A stretch of 64,000 nt of DNA, taken from positions 1 through 64,000 of the forward strand of contig NZ_JAMOKX010000001.1 in the NCBI RefSeq assembly GCF_023646285.1, read 5' to 3'. Below the pieces are notes generated by a model that saw only the letters and a list, made by a program, of their open reading frames with translations, searched no databases and was not told the origin of the DNA. Of the stretch, positions 1 to 8,246 are shown one piece after another; the stretch's first letter is position 1; every line of letters begins with the position of its first letter. This DNA is from Helicobacter colisuis (lineage in GTDB: Bacteria; Campylobacterota; Campylobacteria; Campylobacterales; Helicobacteraceae). The position numbers were made by a program, and so were the translations under genes.

Positions 1-204
1 GATTTTGCTTGGAGTTTTAGCGAAGGATTTGCAGTAGTTAAACTTGATGGAAAATGGGGCTTTATAGATAAAAGTGGAAAATTTATTATAGAACCAAAAT
101 TTGATGATGCTTGGAGTTTTCGCGAAGGATTTGCAGTAGTTAAACTTGATGGAAAATGGGGCTTTATAGATAAAAGTGGAAAATTTATTATAGAACCAAA
201 ATTT
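1..204 (+). repeat. Near-identical 102-bp tandem repeat inside the WG-repeat gene
   Basis: Positions 1-102 and 103-204 are two copies of one 102-bp unit (34 codons). They differ at codon 2 (TTT against GAT) and codon 7 (AGC against CGC) and are otherwise the same. A third unit at 205-306 keeps the period but is much diverged. Because 102 is divisible by three, gain or loss of units keeps the frame. Confidence 0.85.
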
Positions 205-396
205 GATGATGCTGGATCTTTTAACGAAGGACTTGTGCCAATTAAACTCAATGGAAAATGGGGCTTTATAAATAAAAAAGAGGTAATTGTCATCAAACCA
301 CAATTTGATGAGATTGACCATTTCAAACCCATTGGAATCCAAATCAATGGAAAATGGGGCACAATAGATGAAAATGGTAAATTCATCGCTGAATAA
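1..396 (+). CDS. WG-repeat protein, C-terminal part only
   Basis: The reading frame is open from the left edge to TAA at 394-396, so the start lies outside the window. The visible 131 residues are four WG (tryptophan-glycine) repeats of 34 residues. Each carries the core GKWGxI followed by a turn such as DKSGKFII and EPKFD. Units 1 and 2 (1-102 and 103-204) differ at only about three bases, so they are a recent duplication; unit 3 and the last, shortened unit are clearly diverged. WG repeats usually form beta-rich binding modules in envelope or secreted proteins, but no enzymatic function can be assigned. The missing N-terminus could hold a signal peptide or a further domain. Confidence 0.85.
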   Translation, partial: DFAWSFSEGFAVVKLDGKWGFIDKSGKFIIEPKFDDAWSFREGFAVVKLDGKWGFIDKSGKFIIEPKFDDAGSFNEGLVPIKLNGKWGFINKKEVIVIKPQFDEIDHFKPIGIQINGKWGTIDENGKFIAE

Positions 397-418
397 GGCT
401 TTGTAAGCCTTATTTTAT
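392..418 (+). terminator. Rho-independent terminator after the WG-repeat gene
   Basis: A perfect 10-bp stem, AATAAGGCTT at 392-401 and its complement at 405-414, closes a 3-base loop and is followed by T residues. The stem includes the stop codon of the WG-repeat gene. It lies between two convergent genes and could act for xerH on the other strand as well. Confidence 0.75.
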
Positions 419-425
419 GCCACTA

Positions 426-1487
426 TTACATTATTTCAGTGGTGGCTTTGAGCTTTTGTTTATCAAAGTGCGTATAGATTCTTGAAGTCTCTACACTTGC
501 GTGTCCTAGGGCTTCTTGGACTAGCACCAAATCTTGGCTTTTTTGATAGAGCAGGGTAGCAAAGGAATGTCTTAGCATATGTGCGCCATTTTTCTCTTTG
601 CGGATTCCATTGGTTAGCAAAACCTGCTCAACAATGCGACTAACATAGGCTTGTGTGAGTTTTTTGCCTTTGTGATTACAAAAGAGCAAATCATTTTCAA
701 CTTCATTGGGGCGCGAATTAATCCACAAAGAAAAATCATTGCTAATGTTTTTTGCCTTTATCATCACAACACGCGGTTTATTGCCTTTGCCACGCACTTG
801 AATCACATAAAAATCGCCATCTAGCGTAATATCTTTGATTTTGAGATTTAATGATTCTCCCACGCGGATTCCGGTGTAAATAATCACTTTTAACAACAAG
901 CGATTCCTAGCCCCTAAATCTTGGTGTTTAAAGGGATAAGTATCAATGCCTTTTAAGAATCTCTGCACTTCCTCTTCTATCATATAAGAGGGGAGTTTTT
1001 GTCCGCTTTTTCCGCGTAGTCCTCCCCAGTTTTTTAACTCAATCCTAAAGATATAAGAAGTGCCATCATCATCTTCATTTTGCTTATCAATAAAGCCAAA
1101 AAAGTTAATGAGCGCGACACGATAGTTTTTCTTAGTAGCATCTGATAGTGAGCTTGTATTGATAGTCAAAAACTCTTTAAGCGTTTCTTCATCTACTTCT
1201 TTTAGTGAAGCCAAACCCAAATAATTCAAATATTCATACAGCTTTAATAGCGGAATAATATAAGTGTTGATTCCGATTAATCCTGCATTGCGACATTGTT
1301 TGCAGATTTCTTGGATTTCTTGAATGCTTTTAACGCCTTTACGCAAAGAATTAAGTGGCATAATAATATCTTTTTTGTTTTGCACTTGATGATTTGAGAG
1401 ACTATTGAGTTTGCTATACACAAAGCGTTCAATCCAAAATAACAAGCTTTCTGCAAAATCATCTTTAAAGTCAATGGGATAACGCAT
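426..1487 (-). CDS. xerH: Tyrosine recombinase XerH
   Basis: This 353-residue protein is a tyrosine recombinase. It has an N-terminal SAM-like DNA-binding region (about 70-150) and a catalytic domain from about 165. All catalytic residues are visible: Arg208 in TGIRVGE, Lys234 in the RGKGNKPR beta-hairpin, His303 and Arg306 in HMLRH, His329 in LGHAS, and the nucleophile Tyr338. In Helicobacter and Campylobacter a single enzyme, XerH, replaces XerC/XerD. It resolves chromosome dimers at a site called difH and works with FtsK. A dif-like inverted repeat lies 126 bp upstream of the start, which supports XerH over an integrase of a mobile element. Length matches the family. XerT, a relative from mobile elements, is the main alternative. 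Confidence 0.85.
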   Translation of the reverse strand: MRYPIDFKDDFAESLLFWIERFVYSKLNSLSNHQVQNKKDIIMPLNSLRKGVKSIQEIQEICKQCRNAGLIGINTYIIPLLKLYEYLNYLGLASLKEVDEETLKEFLTINTSSLSDATKKNYRVALINFFGFIDKQNEDDDGTSYIFRIELKNWGGLRGKSGQKLPSYMIEEEVQRFLKGIDTYPFKHQDLGARNRLLLKVIIYTGIRVGESLNLKIKDITLDGDFYVIQVRGKGNKPRVVMIKAKNISNDFSLWINSRPNEVENDLLFCNHKGKKLTQAYVSRIVEQVLLTNGIRKEKNGAHMLRHSFATLLYQKSQDLVLVQEALGHASVETSRIYTHFDKQKLKATTEIM

Positions 1488-1612
1488 ATCTTTTCCTTAA
1501 GAATATTTTAAATCCTAATTCAAGCTTAATCTTAATCAAGGTTAAGATTCATGGAAACGGGATTTTGTAAGATTTCTACAAACTGCAATTATATCAAAAG
1601 ATTCTAATATTT

Positions 1613-1640
1613 TATATTGAAAACTATAATTTTCAAACTT
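1613..1640. other. Candidate dif (difH) recombination site
   Basis: The 28 bp split into an 11-bp left arm TATATTGAAAA, a 6-bp centre CTATAA and an 11-bp right arm TTTTCAAACTT. The left arm matches the complement of the right arm at 8 of 11 positions, with the innermost seven bases perfectly paired. This is the arm-spacer-arm layout used by Xer recombinases. Position beside xerH agrees with what is known of XerH/difH in Campylobacterota. Identification rests on architecture and position; the sequence was not compared with published sites. Confidence 0.6.
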
Positions 1641-1645
1641 TTATT

Positions 1646-1921
1646 TTAATAGCCCTTAAATAAGTCTTGGTGTCTTCCTATTCGATAATAATTAACCTCT
1701 TTATTGTCTCTTTTGTAGATTAAAACCAAATCTCCAAAAATATGGCATTCTCTAAAATCTTTAAAATCTCCTTTTAATGCGTGATCTTTGTAAGCTCGAG
1801 GCAATATATCTAATTTTGCTAAATCCTCAACGCATTTTTTGATTGCTTCAATATCCCATTGCTGTTTTCTAATCAGCTTTAAATCTTTCATAAAACTATT
1901 TTGAAAAACTTGATTACGCAT
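1646..1921 (-). CDS. YafQ-type mRNA interferase toxin
   Basis: The protein of 91 residues belongs to the RelE/YafQ toxin family, endoribonucleases that cut mRNA on the ribosome. His47, His60, Asp64, Arg80, His84 and Phe88 fall at the spacing of the E. coli YafQ active-site residues, and the C-terminal YRIGRHQDLF motif is characteristic. H. pylori HP0894 is a related toxin. The ATG at 1921 is chosen because it overlaps the antitoxin stop by 8 bases (ATGCGTAA), the usual coupling in these operons; an open frame extends further upstream but lies inside the antitoxin gene. The stop codon lies within the 21-bp repeat that flanks the module. All active-site residues are present, so the toxin is probably functional. 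Confidence 0.85.
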   Translation of the reverse strand: MRNQVFQNSFMKDLKLIRKQQWDIEAIKKCVEDLAKLDILPRAYKDHALKGDFKDFRECHIFGDLVLIYKRDNKEVNYYRIGRHQDLFKGY

Positions 1922-2216
1922 TTTCTGCCTTGATTTCTTTATCAATAGCATTGAGCAAATCATCAAAGTTTTTATAAGGTAAAGGCTCATTTTTAGCCAA
2001 AATCTCTTTTGTCGCCTTGGTTGGTTCTTTTGGCAAATATTCTTTCTTTCTTTTTTTTACATTAAAAGAGTTTTTTAGTTTTTCATTTAAAAACTTAAAA
2101 AGTTCATTGTTCTCTTTTGTTTGTAATTCTAGCTTTTTAGCTCTTTTCTCTACCAAAGAAAGTGCGTTAATTAATTGTTTTGGCGTGGCATTTTCGTATT
2201 TAGAATAATCATACAT
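1914..2216 (-). CDS. Antitoxin partner of the YafQ-type toxin
   Basis: This 100-residue, lysine-rich protein precedes the toxin and overlaps it by 8 bases. Residues 9-60 (TPKQLINAL onwards) look helical and coiled-coil-like. The acidic C-terminal part with NFDDLLNAIDKEI resembles the toxin-wrapping tails of DinJ/RelB-type antitoxins. The KYxxxTPKQLIN start resembles H. pylori HP0893/HP0895-type antitoxins more than classic ribbon-helix-helix DinJ, so the DNA-binding fold is uncertain. ATG at 2216 is preferred over a start nine codons upstream because AGGGGG lies about 8 bases before it. It should neutralise the toxin and repress its own promoter. Confidence 0.75.
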   Translation of the reverse strand: MYDYSKYENATPKQLINALSLVEKRAKKLELQTKENNELFKFLNEKLKNSFNVKKRKKEYLPKEPTKATKEILAKNEPLPYKNFDDLLNAIDKEIKAENA

Positions 2217-2244
2217 AGATAACCCCCTACTTACTTTTAGCACA

Positions 2245-2250
2245 ATTATA
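2245..2250 (-). promoter_or_regulatory. -10 box of the toxin-antitoxin operon
   Basis: On the minus strand TATAAT lies about 30 bases before the antitoxin ATG, with an AT-rich upstream stretch and no clear -35, as is common in Campylobacterota. Confidence 0.55.
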
Positions 2251-2318
2251 TACTATTTTGCCCTATTAATAAAATTATATTGCCAAAAATTACTTTTAAG
2301 ATTCTCTGCCCTTTATAG

Positions 2319-2346
2319 AATCTTTTAAAATGTAATTTTCAAACTT
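2319..2346. other. Second, degenerate dif-like site
   Basis: The right arm TTTTCAAACTT (2336-2346) is identical to that of the site at 1613-1640. The centre reads ATGTAA and the left arm AATCTTTTAAA matches the inverted right arm at only 7 of 11 positions. It marks the other edge of the toxin-antitoxin segment and has the same orientation as the first site. Confidence 0.45.
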
Positions 2347-2436
2347 TTATTTTTAACCGCTTCTCAAAGTGCCTTTTGCACTCTTTACTATTATTTCCAA
2401 AAAATGATAGAATCCGCAGAAAATTAAAGGCGTAAA

Positions 2437-2889
2437 ATGAAAAATAAAAAACTCTTATTTTTAGCTTTTTTAGCACCGCTTTATTTACTAAGCAAAGAAG
2501 TTGAAATCTATAGCAGTCCATTTTGTGGGTGCTGTATTAAATGGGGAGATTATTTACAAAACAATGGCTATCAAGTAACGCACCACAAAAATGGCGATTT
2601 TATGGCAGTCAAAGAAAAATACAAAATCGCACCACAAAATCAAAGTTGTCATACTGGCGTTATTGAGGGCTATGCCATAGAAGGACATGTGCCATTAGAT
2701 GCGATTAATTGGCTTTTGGAAAACAAACCTGAAAATGTTGTTGGAATCTCAACACCAGGAATGCCAATAGGAAGCCCCGGAATGGAACAAGGCAATATGC
2801 AAGAAGAATATCCAGTTGTGTTGCTTTATAAAAATGGCGATTCAAAAATTTTTGGAATCTATAAAGGCGAAACACTTATTAAAAAGTAG
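2437..2889 (+). CDS. DUF411 metal-binding periplasmic protein
   Basis: The 150-residue protein starts with an export signal (KNKKLLFLAFLAPLYLLS, about residues 2-19). A DUF411 domain follows: FCGCC at residues 29-33 in a thioredoxin-like beta-alpha start, SCHTG at 70-74 and EGHVP at 82-86. DUF411 proteins are usually found near copper- or other metal-resistance genes, and the Cys and His residues are the likely ligands. The C-terminus has a methionine-rich stretch (GMPIGSPGMEQGNMQ, about 108-122) that fits soft-metal binding. No copper transporter is adjacent here. The start is supported by TAAAGG about 7 bases upstream. A role in periplasmic copper handling is inference from the family. Confidence 0.8.
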   Translation: MKNKKLLFLAFLAPLYLLSKEVEIYSSPFCGCCIKWGDYLQNNGYQVTHHKNGDFMAVKEKYKIAPQNQSCHTGVIEGYAIEGHVPLDAINWLLENKPENVVGISTPGMPIGSPGMEQGNMQEEYPVVLLYKNGDSKIFGIYKGETLIKK

Positions 2890-2909
2890 CTTTAGTCTAG
2901 TTTTTAGAC

Positions 2910-3797
2910 CTACCCTATTTTCTTTGGCTTGTGGATATTGATTAAATAAGTAGCAAAAATAGCTAAAATACCACCAAAAATCGTTAAAAGGCTTGGTATT
3001 TCTCCCAAAATCAAATAACTACTTCCTAAAGCCATTGCAGGAACTAAAAGCTGATAAGAACTAGCCCTAGTCGCACCAAGCTTAGCAATACCCATATAAT
3101 AAATGCTTGTCCCAATGGCTGTTGAAAGCACAGCAACTACAAAAATCATAGACCAAAATTTCATATCATAATGAAAAATCTCAAGCATTTGCGGTTTGAA
3201 GAAAAATAAAGGCGAATAAAAAAGCATACTCAAAAAAGTAATATAGAAATTGATTGCCAAAGGATGAATACGAATCCTTTGACAAACTAGAGTTAAAATC
3301 GCCCAATCCAAAGCACAGAACAAGAAAAATGTATTAAATTTACCAAATAACTCTTCAAAACCTCCAAGATCAAGCAGACAAATCCCAGAAATAATGCCAA
3401 TTCCAAGCCCTAAAATTTCATTGGCTTTGATGCTTTTGTTTTCCTTGCGAGAAAAAAAGTAAGCTAATAAATATGCAAAAATAGGAATCAGGGTAGTAAC
3501 AAGCACACCGCCCTTCCCTGCACTACCATAATTTAAGCCCATAAAAAAGAAAATAGAATATATCCCATTTAAACAAGCCGCTACTAATAAAAATTTCAAA
3601 TTTTCTGTGTTAATCCGCAAAGGCACCTTCAATAACATAATCAAAGGAATAGAAGCAATAAAGGCAAAAAAGAATCTCCAAAAAGCTATAATATCTGCAC
3701 TTGCATACTGCACTAAAACCTTTCCACAAGCCCAAGAACTCCCCCAAAAAGCCATTGCTATGACAATCAAAATAGAAAAGATAAGATTCTTTTGCAC
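2910..3797 (-). CDS. EamA-family (drug/metabolite) transporter
   Basis: This 295-residue inner-membrane protein has about ten hydrophobic helices in two EamA repeats (about 5-135 and 150-288). FWGSSWACGKV in the first helix and the GxxxAxxYL-like start of helix ten are typical of the drug/metabolite transporter superfamily. These proteins move amino acids, nucleosides or metabolites, usually outwards; the substrate cannot be read from sequence. The gene lies 20 bases after purU and probably ends the sppA-purU transcript. It is convergent with the DUF411 gene, separated by a weak GTCTA/TAGAC hairpin at 2895-2909. Confidence 0.8.
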   Translation of the reverse strand: MQKNLIFSILIVIAMAFWGSSWACGKVLVQYASADIIAFWRFFFAFIASIPLIMLLKVPLRINTENLKFLLVAACLNGIYSIFFFMGLNYGSAGKGGVLVTTLIPIFAYLLAYFFSRKENKSIKANEILGLGIGIISGICLLDLGGFEELFGKFNTFFLFCALDWAILTLVCQRIRIHPLAINFYITFLSMLFYSPLFFFKPQMLEIFHYDMKFWSMIFVVAVLSTAIGTSIYYMGIAKLGATRASSYQLLVPAMALGSSYLILGEIPSLLTIFGGILAIFATYLINIHKPKKIG

Positions 3798-3817
3798 TTA
3801 AATTCTCTTTTATCTCT

Positions 3818-4651
3818 TTAAAACACAATCGTTTTATTGCAATAAACAAAAATTTTCTCTTCTAAAGCTAGATTTAGTGCCTTAGATAGGACGATTTTCT
3901 CCACATCTCTGCCGTGTTTTTGCATTTCCTTCCAATCCATTGTGTGATTGACTTTAGTAATATCTTGATAAATAATTGGACCCTCATCAAGCTCATTATT
4001 GACAAAATGCGCGGTAGCACCAATGATTTTTACACCTCTTTCATAGGCTTGTTTATAGGGGTTTGCTCCCACAAAAGCCGGTAAAAAACTATGATGAATA
4101 TTAATCAATTTCCCCTCAAACTCTTCAACAAAATTGGGGCTTAAAATCCGCATATATTTTGCCAAAATAATATAATCACTTGGATATTGTTTTAAAACTT
4201 CAATGATTTGTTTTTCGTGATCTTCTCTGCTTTTTCCTTCGTGGCTAATGCAGATAAAAGGCAAGTTAAACTTTTGACACAAAGGCTTTAAAACTTCATA
4301 ATTAGAAATCACCGCTAAAATATCCGCATTTAGCTCATTGCTATCATAACGGATTAGCAAATCGCCTAAACAATGACTCTCTTTAGTGCAAAGAATCACA
4401 ATTTTCTTTTTTTGGCAAGGAAGTATCTCTACTTGACTAGATTCATCGTTAATAGCAACTTTTATCTTTTGCTTTAAAATCGCAATTTCACACTCCCCCT
4501 CAATCTCGCTACGCATAAAAAAAAGATTATTTTCTTTATCAACAAATTCATCATTTTTTAAAATATTTAAATTAAATTGAAAAATAATCTGTGTAATTTG
4601 AGCAATCAAGCCTTTTTTATCTGGAGTTTGTATCTTTATAACAAAACGCAT
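3818..4651 (-). CDS. purU: Formyltetrahydrofolate deformylase
   Basis: PurU hydrolyses 10-formyltetrahydrofolate to formate and tetrahydrofolate, balancing one-carbon pools. The N-terminal ACT domain (about 1-80, starting FVIKIQTPDKKGLIAQI) senses metabolites. The C-terminal formyltransferase-like domain has the conserved NIHHSFLPAF block, GATAHFV and LDEGPIIYQD, which carry the catalytic Asn-His-Asp set. The ATG at 4651 overlaps the sppA stop as TAATG, so translation is coupled. A longer form beginning six codons upstream would lie inside sppA. The 277-residue length is typical. Formate released here could feed the formate dehydrogenase encoded at 28.6-36.3 kb, but that link is only suggestive. 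Confidence 0.9.
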   Translation of the reverse strand: MRFVIKIQTPDKKGLIAQITQIIFQFNLNILKNDEFVDKENNLFFMRSEIEGECEIAILKQKIKVAINDESSQVEILPCQKKKIVILCTKESHCLGDLLIRYDSNELNADILAVISNYEVLKPLCQKFNLPFICISHEGKSREDHEKQIIEVLKQYPSDYIILAKYMRILSPNFVEEFEGKLINIHHSFLPAFVGANPYKQAYERGVKIIGATAHFVNNELDEGPIIYQDITKVNHTMDWKEMQKHGRDVEKIVLSKALNLALEEKIFVYCNKTIVF

Positions 4652-5532
4652 TAATACCCCTTTAACCACCCTAAAGATATATTATAAATACCTTCTTGAA
4701 TACCAAGTGCAATATTCTCACCTATAATTTTTTCTAAATACATTTCCATTTCACTTTTTTGAAGCCAAATAGGATTTTGAATCTTGCCTAGCTCAAAAAG
4801 TATTTTTTGCGCTTCATAAATGCTTCCAATGCTATCTACCAATCCTAGCTTTAAAGCATTACTAGCACTAAACACCCTACCCTGTGCAAAATCTCCTTCT
4901 TTTGTGATTTCCAAATTTCTTGCAGCCACGACCTCACTTACAAACATTTCATATTGCTCTTTAATTAATCCCTTTAACATTTCTTCTTCTTGCTTATTCC
5001 AAGGACGCATAAAAGTTCCTGCTTCTTTGTAGATTCCAGCTTTTAGAATTTGTGTTTTGATTCCTAGTTTTTCTGCTAACTCACTTACATCCACTCCATT
5101 TAAAATCACGCCAATAGAACCTACTAATGCACCCTTATTGGCAATAATTCTATCTGCCCACACTCCTGCTAGATAACTACCACTTGCCATAGAACCTTGC
5201 GCATAAACAACAATAGGCTTTTTGCTTCGTATCCTCTTAACCGCTTCTGAGATTTCAACACTTGGTGGAATAGTGCCACCAGGAGAATCAATAACTAGCA
5301 AAACCCCTTTAATATTAGGATTGTTTTCCAGTTTTGAGAGTTCTTCTAAAAAACTATCACTTTGGATTATCATTCCTTTTAAATCAATCCTAGCTACATT
5401 TGCTAAGCTAGAATTCCCACTAGAATTTGGCATAAAAATCAAAAAAACAATCAATAAAAACACCAAAGCCTTAAAATATTTCATAATAAAATCTAAAGGT
5501 GCTAACAAGATTCTAATTATTTTCAATCTCAC
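4651..5532 (-). CDS. sppA: Signal peptide peptidase SppA, short form
   Basis: SppA cleaves leftover signal peptides in the inner membrane. The protein has one N-terminal membrane anchor (about residues 20-34) and a ClpP-like serine protease domain. The Ser-Lys dyad is visible as Ser117 in SMASGSY and Lys169 in AGIYKEAG, and DSPGG (82-86) forms the oxyanion region. At about 293 residues it is the single-domain form, as in Bacillus, not the 600-residue E. coli form. The first codon is GTG at 5532, but AAGGAAG directly abuts it; a TTG two codons later (5526) has better spacing and may be the true start. It heads the sppA-purU-transporter operon and is divergent from lepA. Confidence 0.88.
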   Translation of the reverse strand: MRLKIIRILLAPLDFIMKYFKALVFLLIVFLIFMPNSSGNSSLANVARIDLKGMIIQSDSFLEELSKLENNPNIKGVLLVIDSPGGTIPPSVEISEAVKRIRSKKPIVVYAQGSMASGSYLAGVWADRIIANKGALVGSIGVILNGVDVSELAEKLGIKTQILKAGIYKEAGTFMRPWNKQEEEMLKGLIKEQYEMFVSEVVAARNLEITKEGDFAQGRVFSASNALKLGLVDSIGSIYEAQKILFELGKIQNPIWLQKSEMEMYLEKIIGENIALGIQEGIYNISLGWLKGY

Positions 5533-5556
5533 TTCCTTACTAAAAATTAAAGCAAA

Positions 5557-5562
5557 ATTATA
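5557..5562 (-). promoter_or_regulatory. -10 box of the sppA operon
   Basis: TATAAT on the minus strand lies 24 bases before the GTG start of sppA, which implies a leader of roughly 18 bases. It falls in the short gap shared with the divergent lepA gene. Confidence 0.5.
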
Positions 5563-5656
5563 GCACCATTCTCAAATGAAATTAGATAAGATTCTAAGCC
5601 TTTTTAGCAAACTTTTGATAGAATTTTGCCCAAAACTTTATTTTAAAAGGTATGTT

Positions 5657-7459
5657 GTGAAAGATTCACTCTCCAAAATTCGTAATTTTTCTATTATTGC
5701 ACATATTGATCATGGTAAATCCACTCTTGCAGATTGTTTAATTCAAGCTTGTGGAGCAATTTCTGAGCGTGAAATGAGTGCGCAAGTAATGGATACAATG
5801 GACATTGAAAAAGAACGCGGAATCACCATAAAAGCCCAAAGTGTAAGATTGAAATATTTTTACAAAGGCGAACCTTATATTTTAAATCTCATTGATACCC
5901 CAGGGCATGTGGATTTTAGCTATGAAGTTTCACGCTCACTTGCTTCTTGCGAGGGAGCTTTATTAGTTGTTGATGCCTCTCAAGGTGTGGAGGCTCAAAC
6001 CATCGCAAATGTTTATATTGCATTGGAAAATAACCTTGAAATCATTCCTGTTTTAAACAAAATCGATTTACCAGCAGCTGCACCAGAGCGTGTAAAATCA
6101 GAAATAGAGCAAACTATTGGGCTTGATTGTAGCCACGCTTTAGAGGTTAGCGCTAAAGCAAATATTGGAATTACTGAATTGCTTAATAGAATCATTGAAT
6201 TAGTTCCACCACCACAAGGGGATTTAGAAGCTCCTACTAAAGCTTTAATCTATGATTCTTGGTTTGATAACTATTTGGGTGCTTTAGCTTTGGTGCGTGT
6301 CTTTGATGGTTCAATCAAAGTTGGTCAAAACATTTATATTATGGGAAGTGGTAAGAATCACGAGGTTTTGGGATTGTTTTACCCTCATCCAATCAAACAA
6401 GAAAAAGCAAAAAGTATTCAATGTGGTGAGGTTGGGATTGTTGTTTTGGGATTAAAAAATGTTACAGATATAGCCGTCGGCGATACCATAACAGATTTTA
6501 AAAATAAAACCAAAGAACCTATTGCAGGATTTGAACCAGCCAAGCCTTTTGTTTTCGCAGGAATTTATCCCATTGATACAGACAAATTTGAAGACTTGCG
6601 CGATGCGCTAGAAAAACTTAAACTCAATGATTCAAGTCTTAATTTTGAACCAGAAACCTCTGTGGCTTTAGGCTTTGGATTCCGTGTTGGATTTTTGGGA
6701 CTTTTGCATATGGAAGTTATCAAAGAAAGATTGGAGCGAGAATTTGGGCTAGATTTGATTGCCACTGCTCCAACGGTTGTTTATGAAGTTACCCAAACCG
6801 ATGGTGAGGTAATTATGATTCAAAATCCAAGCGAATTACCACCTGAACAAAAAATCGCAGGAATTAAAGAGCCTTATGTTAAAGCGACCATTATTGTGCC
6901 AAGTGAATTTTTAGGGAATATCATTACGCTAGTAAGCAAAAGGCGTGGAATCCAAAAGAAAATGGAATACTTACAAGAAACAAGAGTATTGTTAGAGTAT
7001 CATATTCCTACTAATGAAATCGTAATGGATTTTTATGATAAATTAAAATCTTGCACAAAGGGTTATGCGAGTTTTGATTATGAGCCAATTGGCTATCAAG
7101 AGGGAGATTTAGTTAAGCTTGATATTCGCGTGGCAGGAGAAATTGTAGATGCGCTTAGCATTATCGTGCCAAAAAGCAAAGCTTATGAAAAAGGAAAAGA
7201 ACTTGTAGAAGCTATGAAAGAAATTATTCCAAGACAACTTTTTGAAGTAGCGATTCAAGCAAGTGTAGGGAACAAGATTATCGCCAGAGAAACGGTTAAA
7301 TCAATGGGCAAAAATGTAACTGCAAAATGCTATGGTGGAGACATTACTAGAAAACGAAAGCTACTTGAAAAACAAAAAGAAGGGAAAAAGCGTATGAAAG
7401 CCATTGGTAAAGTCAATTTACCACAAGAGGCATTTTTAGCAGTTTTAAAAATTGACTAA
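5657..7459 (+). CDS. lepA: Elongation factor 4 (LepA GTPase)
   Basis: LepA (EF4) is a ribosome-associated GTPase that acts in initiation and translocation fidelity. From GTG at 5657 the protein has 600 residues, the usual length. The P-loop AHIDHGKS is at 15-22, followed by DTPGHVDF and NKIDLP; EF-G-like domains III and V and the LepA C-terminal domain (ending [18 protein letters not shown]) follow. GTG 5657 is preferred because AAAAGG lies 6 bases upstream and homologues begin here; an open frame reaches back to ATG 5576, adding 27 hydrophobic residues of no known role. The gene is divergent from sppA and is followed 21 bases later by a metalloprotease gene. Confidence 0.92.
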   Translation: MKDSLSKIRNFSIIAHIDHGKSTLADCLIQACGAISEREMSAQVMDTMDIEKERGITIKAQSVRLKYFYKGEPYILNLIDTPGHVDFSYEVSRSLASCEGALLVVDASQGVEAQTIANVYIALENNLEIIPVLNKIDLPAAAPERVKSEIEQTIGLDCSHALEVSAKANIGITELLNRIIELVPPPQGDLEAPTKALIYDSWFDNYLGALALVRVFDGSIKVGQNIYIMGSGKNHEVLGLFYPHPIKQEKAKSIQCGEVGIVVLGLKNVTDIAVGDTITDFKNKTKEPIAGFEPAKPFVFAGIYPIDTDKFEDLRDALEKLKLNDSSLNFEPETSVALGFGFRVGFLGLLHMEVIKERLEREFGLDLIATAPTVVYEVTQTDGEVIMIQNPSELPPEQKIAGIKEPYVKATIIVPSEFLGNIITLVSKRRGIQKKMEYLQETRVLLEYHIPTNEIVMDFYDKLKSCTKGYASFDYEPIGYQEGDLVKLDIRVAGEIVDALSIIVPKSKAYEKGKELVEAMKEIIPRQLFEVAIQASVGNKIIARETVKSMGKNVTAKCYGGDITRKRKLLEKQKEGKKRMKAIGKVNLPQEAFLAVLKID

Positions 7460-7480
7460 TATAACTTAAGAGTATTAAAA

Positions 7481-8221
7481 ATGTTTATTTTAAAAAAAAT
7501 TTATTGGCTTGTTTTAGCATTGCTAATTTGCGCTTGTTCATCTACAATCTACACTAATCGCACTCAACTTATGCTTCTTAATGAACAACAAGAAAAAGCC
7601 TTAGGGGAGCAAAGCGCTCTTGCAGTTTTAAAAGAATCAAAACTAAGTCAAAACACCACACAAACAGCTATGGTAAAACGCGTAGGACAAAAAATTGCTT
7701 CTATCGCCAATCGCCCTGATTTTAATTGGGAATTTTATCTAATAGAAAACAAAGCCCAAAATGCCTTTTGTCTCCCAGGTGGTAAAGTTTTTGTTTATAC
7801 AGGCTTAATGGAATTAATCAGCAACGATGATGAACTTGCTGTGGTGATTTCACACGAAATTGGGCATACAATTTTAAGACACGGCGCTGAACGAATGAGT
7901 ATGCAAACCTTACAACAATTAGGTGGAAGTATCCTTGAAATCTTTGTTGGCACACAAAATCCTGAATACAATAATCTTTTTAATAAAGCTTATAATGTCA
8001 GCAGTAATGTTGGAATCATGCTACCCTTTAGCCGTCATCACGAGCTTGAAGCTGATGAAGTCGGAATCATACTTATGCAAAAGGCAGGTTACAATCCACA
8101 AGCCGCTTTAAGCTTTTGGCAAAAAATGTCTCAAGGCAACAAAGAAACTTCAGATTTTTTCTCCACACATCCAAGCGATACAAAAAGAATACAAGAAATA
8201 AAAAGAATTCTAGCAAAGTAG
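7481..8221 (+). CDS. M48-family metalloprotease, lipoprotein
   Basis: This 246-residue protein is a zinc protease of the M48 family, related to LoiP/BepA, which clean up misfolded outer-membrane proteins in the periplasm. The signal peptide ends in a lipobox-like LICAC with Cys19 as the lipidation site. Zinc ligands are His125 and His129 in HEIGH, with Glu188 in the downstream HELEAD motif. It lacks the TPR repeats of BepA, so it is nearer to LoiP. It follows lepA closely and probably shares its transcript. A hairpin at 8247-8277 ends the unit. Confidence 0.85.
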   Translation: MFILKKIYWLVLALLICACSSTIYTNRTQLMLLNEQQEKALGEQSALAVLKESKLSQNTTQTAMVKRVGQKIASIANRPDFNWEFYLIENKAQNAFCLPGGKVFVYTGLMELISNDDELAVVISHEIGHTILRHGAERMSMQTLQQLGGSILEIFVGTQNPEYNNLFNKAYNVSSNVGIMLPFSRHHELEADEVGIILMQKAGYNPQAALSFWQKMSQGNKETSDFFSTHPSDTKRIQEIKRILAK

Positions 8222-8246
8222 AGTGAGTTGTTTTTTTTATAGAGTA

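Larger units (their letters stand above)
1627..2353. repeat. 21-bp direct repeat flanking the toxin-antitoxin pair
   Basis: Twenty-one identical bases, beginning TAATTTTCAAAC and ending in TTATTTT, occur at 1627-1647 and 2333-2353 in the same orientation, 706 bp apart. Each copy contains the right dif-like arm (1630-1640 and 2336-2346), and the identity continues seven bases beyond it. The interval holds only the toxin and antitoxin genes and their promoter. The left side of the second copy (2319-2329) matches an inverted right arm at about 7 of 11 positions. This looks like a duplicated recombination site bounding an inserted module. Confidence 0.65.

Noticed and set aside
1646-2353. Insertion sequence around the toxin-antitoxin genes
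   Set aside because: There is no transposase and no terminal inverted repeat; the flanks are direct copies of a dif-like half-site.
5576-5656. Longer lepA starting at ATG 5576
   Set aside because: The added 27 residues have no counterpart in the family, while GTG 5657 has a ribosome-binding site and gives the usual 600 residues.
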